Shown: positions 5,783-7,898 of the stretch, one piece after another
Layout of the letters: each line of letters opens with the position of its first letter
How positions within the stretch are numbered: position 1 is the first letter of the stretch
DNA from: Pseudomonadota bacterium
Lineage (GTDB): Bacteria > Pseudomonadota > Alphaproteobacteria > Thalassobaculales > Thalassobaculaceae
DNA length: 7,898 bases
Direction: 5' to 3'
NCBI GenBank assembly: GCA_027623845.1
Contig: JAQBUJ010000124.1
Span: 1-7,898, forward strand
Program-made: the position numbers and the translations under genes
The notes under the pieces: model-generated
The model's input: only the letters and a program-made list of their open reading frames with translations
Databases searched by the model: none
Told to the model about the DNA's origin: nothing

Positions 5783-7737
5783 AACAGGCGCTGGCCGCCG
5801 CCGCGCGTGACCCTGCTCTCGGCGGCGCGCTGGCCTTGCATCGTCAAGGCAAGTTGGCGGAGGCAATCCTGGCCTACCAGGAGATCCTGCAATCCGATCA
5901 AAATAATGCCGATGCAGCCTTCCTATGCGGCATGGCGGCGTTGCAGGCACAGGCGTACCAGCCAGCGGCAAACCTGTTCATTGGCGCCATCCAGATCGAC
6001 CCTATCCGGGCGGACTTCCATGCCAATCTTGGCCTTGCCCAAGCGCAAAGCGGAAATCTCGAAGCGGCGCCAGACCCGCTCATCCGGGCCATGCTGTTAT
6101 CCCCGGCAGAGCCCAGCATCGCCTTCAATCTTGGCCAGCTCGTTGATCAGGCCGGCCGCCGTGAACAAGCGTATACCGCCTTTCGGGCATCGGCCCATCT
6201 GCAACCGGGCCATGTATTGTCCTGGATTGAATTCGGCGCTGTCGCCCGGCTGACCAGCCGACCCGAGGTGAGTAATATCGCGTTGCTGCGCGCCCTTAAG
6301 CTGGACCCGCAAGCGCCGCGCGCCTGGTTCAATATCGCCATGCTCCGCGCCGATCAGGGCCTCGACGACGATGCCGAGACCGGGTTTCGACGGGCGATGG
6401 AGCTTGACCCGGCCTATAGCGAGGCGACCGTCAATCTCGGCAATCATCTCCGGCGGCTCAAACGCCGGGACGAGGCCCGCACGGTTCTGCTGGAGGGTAT
6501 CCGGCGTCACCGGTTGGTCGCCGGCCTGTGGGCCGGGCTGTCGGCGGTCGATTTCGATCACGACCGGGTCGAGGATGCCGGCAGTGCGGCCAGACGCGCC
6601 TGTTTGCTTGATCCAGGATTGGTCGATGGCACCGCCAACCTTGCCCAAAGCCTGCACCGCACCGGCGTCACCGGTGAGGCGGTGCGGCTTGGTGAACGCG
6701 CCAGGCTGCTGGCCCCGACCAACCGCACGCTTCAGTTCAATCTGGCGACATATCTGCTTGGCGATGGGCGACTCGGTGCCGGCTGGGATGCCTATGAGGC
6801 ACGATTCGCCCGCACTGCCGCCGACGCAACTCAAGGCCTGCCCGGACTGGGTTGGGTATCCGGACCGCCGCCGGGCAAACGCCTTCTCGTGGCCGCGGAA
6901 CAAGGGCTCGGGGATGAGTTTCTATTCGCCACATGTTTGCCGGATCTACTCGCCATGTGGGCGGACAAGCGCCTCGATGCCCTGGCCGTTGAGTGCGATA
7001 GCCGGCTGATACCGCTGTTTCAGCGGTCATTTCCTGATCTCGTGGTCTTCGGGCGGCTGTCGACGCGCCAGACCAGTGACCGACCCGCCGATTACTCCCA
7101 AGTCTGTACGGATTTCGGCGCCGATTACCATGTATTCGCTGGATCGCTCCCGGGTTTGTTTCGCCGCGACAGGCGTAGTTTCGCCCCCCGCCCCCCGGGG
7201 TTAACGCCCGATCCGGACCGCATCGCCTATTGGCGCGCCTTGCTTAGCGGCGAAAGCGATGCGCCGGTGTTTGGTTTGACATGGCGGTCGATGAGCCAGC
7301 GCGACAAAGGCGATGTGTACTATCCGCCGATCCCCAGTCTGGCGCCGATCCTGAGCTTGCCGGGGATCCGCTTCGTGACTCTGCAATATGATGATCCGGA
7401 GCCCGAGCTGGCCCAGATCGAGCAACGTTTCGGCATCGACGTTATCCGCCCGCCCGGTCTTGACCCGATGAACGACCTGGACGAGGTCGCCGCCTTGATC
7501 GCAGCCACCAGCGGGATGGTCAGCGCCTATACCGCGGCGCTTACCCTCGCTGGCGCCTTGGGCGTACCGGCCTATACCGCGACTTATGGATACTATTGGC
7601 CGACCCTGGGGAGCGGCGCCCTGCCCTGGTATCCCAGCGTCTCGATCGAGATGCGCACCGGAACCGACGGCTGGGAGCAGGCGATCGACCGCTTGGCGGT
7701 ACGGTTCGCGGCAGACCTGAGAGCGCGATCGGTTTAG
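5779..7737 (+). CDS. TPR-glycosyltransferase fusion, FlmG-like (putative flagellin glycosyltransferase 2)
   Basis: The 652-residue product is a diverged paralogue of its upstream neighbour. It also lacks a signal peptide and membrane segments. About nine TPR units cover residues 13-318 (for example 47-80, 81-114, 183-216 and 217-250). The GT-B-like domain follows from about 355: AEQGLGDEFLFATCLPD (373-389) matches AEEGIGDEILFASCLPE of the first protein, FGLTWRS (498-504) matches IGFSWRS, and FVTLQYDD (532-539) matches FISMQYGT. At 576-600 the usual LDL-and-Ser/Thr strand is replaced by ATSGMVSAYTAALTLAGALG. The C-terminus has YYWPTLGSGALPWYPS (605-620). I chose the GTG at 5779 because GAAGGA stands six bases upstream and the start overlaps the previous stop codon by four bases. 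Flagellin glycosylation is inferred from domain order and from pseI two genes upstream. Another protein substrate is possible. Confidence 0.85.
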   Translation: MKQALAAAARDPALGGALALHRQGKLAEAILAYQEILQSDQNNADAAFLCGMAALQAQAYQPAANLFIGAIQIDPIRADFHANLGLAQAQSGNLEAAPDPLIRAMLLSPAEPSIAFNLGQLVDQAGRREQAYTAFRASAHLQPGHVLSWIEFGAVARLTSRPEVSNIALLRALKLDPQAPRAWFNIAMLRADQGLDDDAETGFRRAMELDPAYSEATVNLGNHLRRLKRRDEARTVLLEGIRRHRLVAGLWAGLSAVDFDHDRVEDAGSAARRACLLDPGLVDGTANLAQSLHRTGVTGEAVRLGERARLLAPTNRTLQFNLATYLLGDGRLGAGWDAYEARFARTAADATQGLPGLGWVSGPPPGKRLLVAAEQGLGDEFLFATCLPDLLAMWADKRLDALAVECDSRLIPLFQRSFPDLVVFGRLSTRQTSDRPADYSQVCTDFGADYHVFAGSLPGLFRRDRRSFAPRPPGLTPDPDRIAYWRALLSGESDAPVFGLTWRSMSQRDKGDVYYPPIPSLAPILSLPGIRFVTLQYDDPEPELAQIEQRFGIDVIRPPGLDPMNDLDEVAALIAATSGMVSAYTAALTLAGALGVPAYTATYGYYWPTLGSGALPWYPSVSIEMRTGTDGWEQAIDRLAVRFAADLRARSV

Positions 7738-7769
7738 AGGGATTCGCCTTTGGAACCGTCGAACGCTCT

Positions 7770-7898
7770 TTATGGCTTGAATACCGCGCGCGCCAAGGTC
7801 AGGAGCATCGCGTTCACGCCCGGTCGGTCAATCCGGCCACGATCCCGAAACCCGACGCGTTTCAGCGCGATATTCGCTGGCCAGTTATCGCGTCCGGG
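7770..7898 (-). CDS. 3' end of a convergent gene, possibly a GNAT acetyltransferase (partial)
   Basis: On the minus strand an open frame enters from the right edge and runs 42 codons to TAA at 7772-7770, so only a C-terminus is present. The visible residues DNWPANIALKRVGFRDRGR resemble the last core motif of GNAT acetyltransferases, in which an Asn is followed by a hydrophobic helix and a (K/R)xGF turn. The frame would converge on the second TPR-glycosyltransferase gene with 32 bases between the stop codons. A GNAT here could be PseH, the N-acetyltransferase of the pseudaminic pathway, but 42 residues are too few to decide. A competing plus-strand frame from TTG 7750 is also open to the edge, yet it is rich in Arg, Ser and Pro and looks like a shadow. 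Confidence 0.4.
   Translation of the reverse strand, partial: PGRDNWPANIALKRVGFRDRGRIDRPGVNAMLLTLARAVFKP

Noticed and set aside
6097..6903. 268-codon minus-strand open frame inside the second TPR-glycosyltransferase gene
   Set aside because: It is fully antisense to a well-supported coding gene, shows no family signature, and such frames are common opposite GC-rich genes.
7750..7898. Plus-strand frame from TTG 7750 open to the right edge
   Set aside because: It is rich in Arg, Ser and Pro with no motif. The opposite strand over the same bases gives a more protein-like C-terminus.

Overview
The window is GC-rich DNA (roughly 60 %, judged by eye) with GTG/TTG starts among its codons. It combines nonulosonic-acid (pseudaminic-type) sugar genes with TPR-glycosyltransferase fusions of the FlmG type, which points to a motile alphaproteobacterium, most likely of the Rhodospirillales kind. 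No ribosomal or housekeeping marker is present, so the lineage is an inference from gene content and style.

Layout, left to right. A luciferase-like flavin monooxygenase lies on the minus strand at 1089-25. A gap of about 570 bases (1090-1658) carries no convincing gene but is full of repeats: two copies of a long-armed palindromic element (1190-1325 and 1413-1569) lie between two direct copies of a 29-base repeat (1135-1163 and 1646-1674), the second of which contains the stop codon of the next gene. pseG follows on the minus strand (2711-1659). A 128-base divergent promoter region (2712-2839) separates it from a plus-strand operon of pseI (2840-3913) and two tandem, diverged TPR-glycosyltransferase genes (3923-5782 and 5779-7737). 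The last pair overlaps by four bases (GTGA). At the right edge, the 3' end of a convergent minus-strand reading frame (7898-7770), possibly an acetyltransferase, is cut by the window.

How the genes fit together. PseG removes UDP from the 2,4-diacetamido-trideoxy-altrose nucleotide sugar, and PseI condenses the released sugar with phosphoenolpyruvate to give pseudaminic acid. After CMP activation (gene not in the window), a soluble glycosyltransferase would attach the sugar to flagellin before secretion. In Caulobacter this last step is done by FlmG, which uses an N-terminal TPR domain to bind flagellin and a C-terminal glycosyltransferase domain. Here two such proteins are encoded back to back directly after pseI. 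The other pathway genes (pseB, pseC, pseF, pseH) are not visible, unless the clipped frame at the right edge is a PseH-like acetyltransferase.

The two most unusual things are the tandem FlmG-like pair, whose glycosyltransferase domains differ at positions that are usually conserved, and the nested repeat structure between pseG and the monooxygenase gene.
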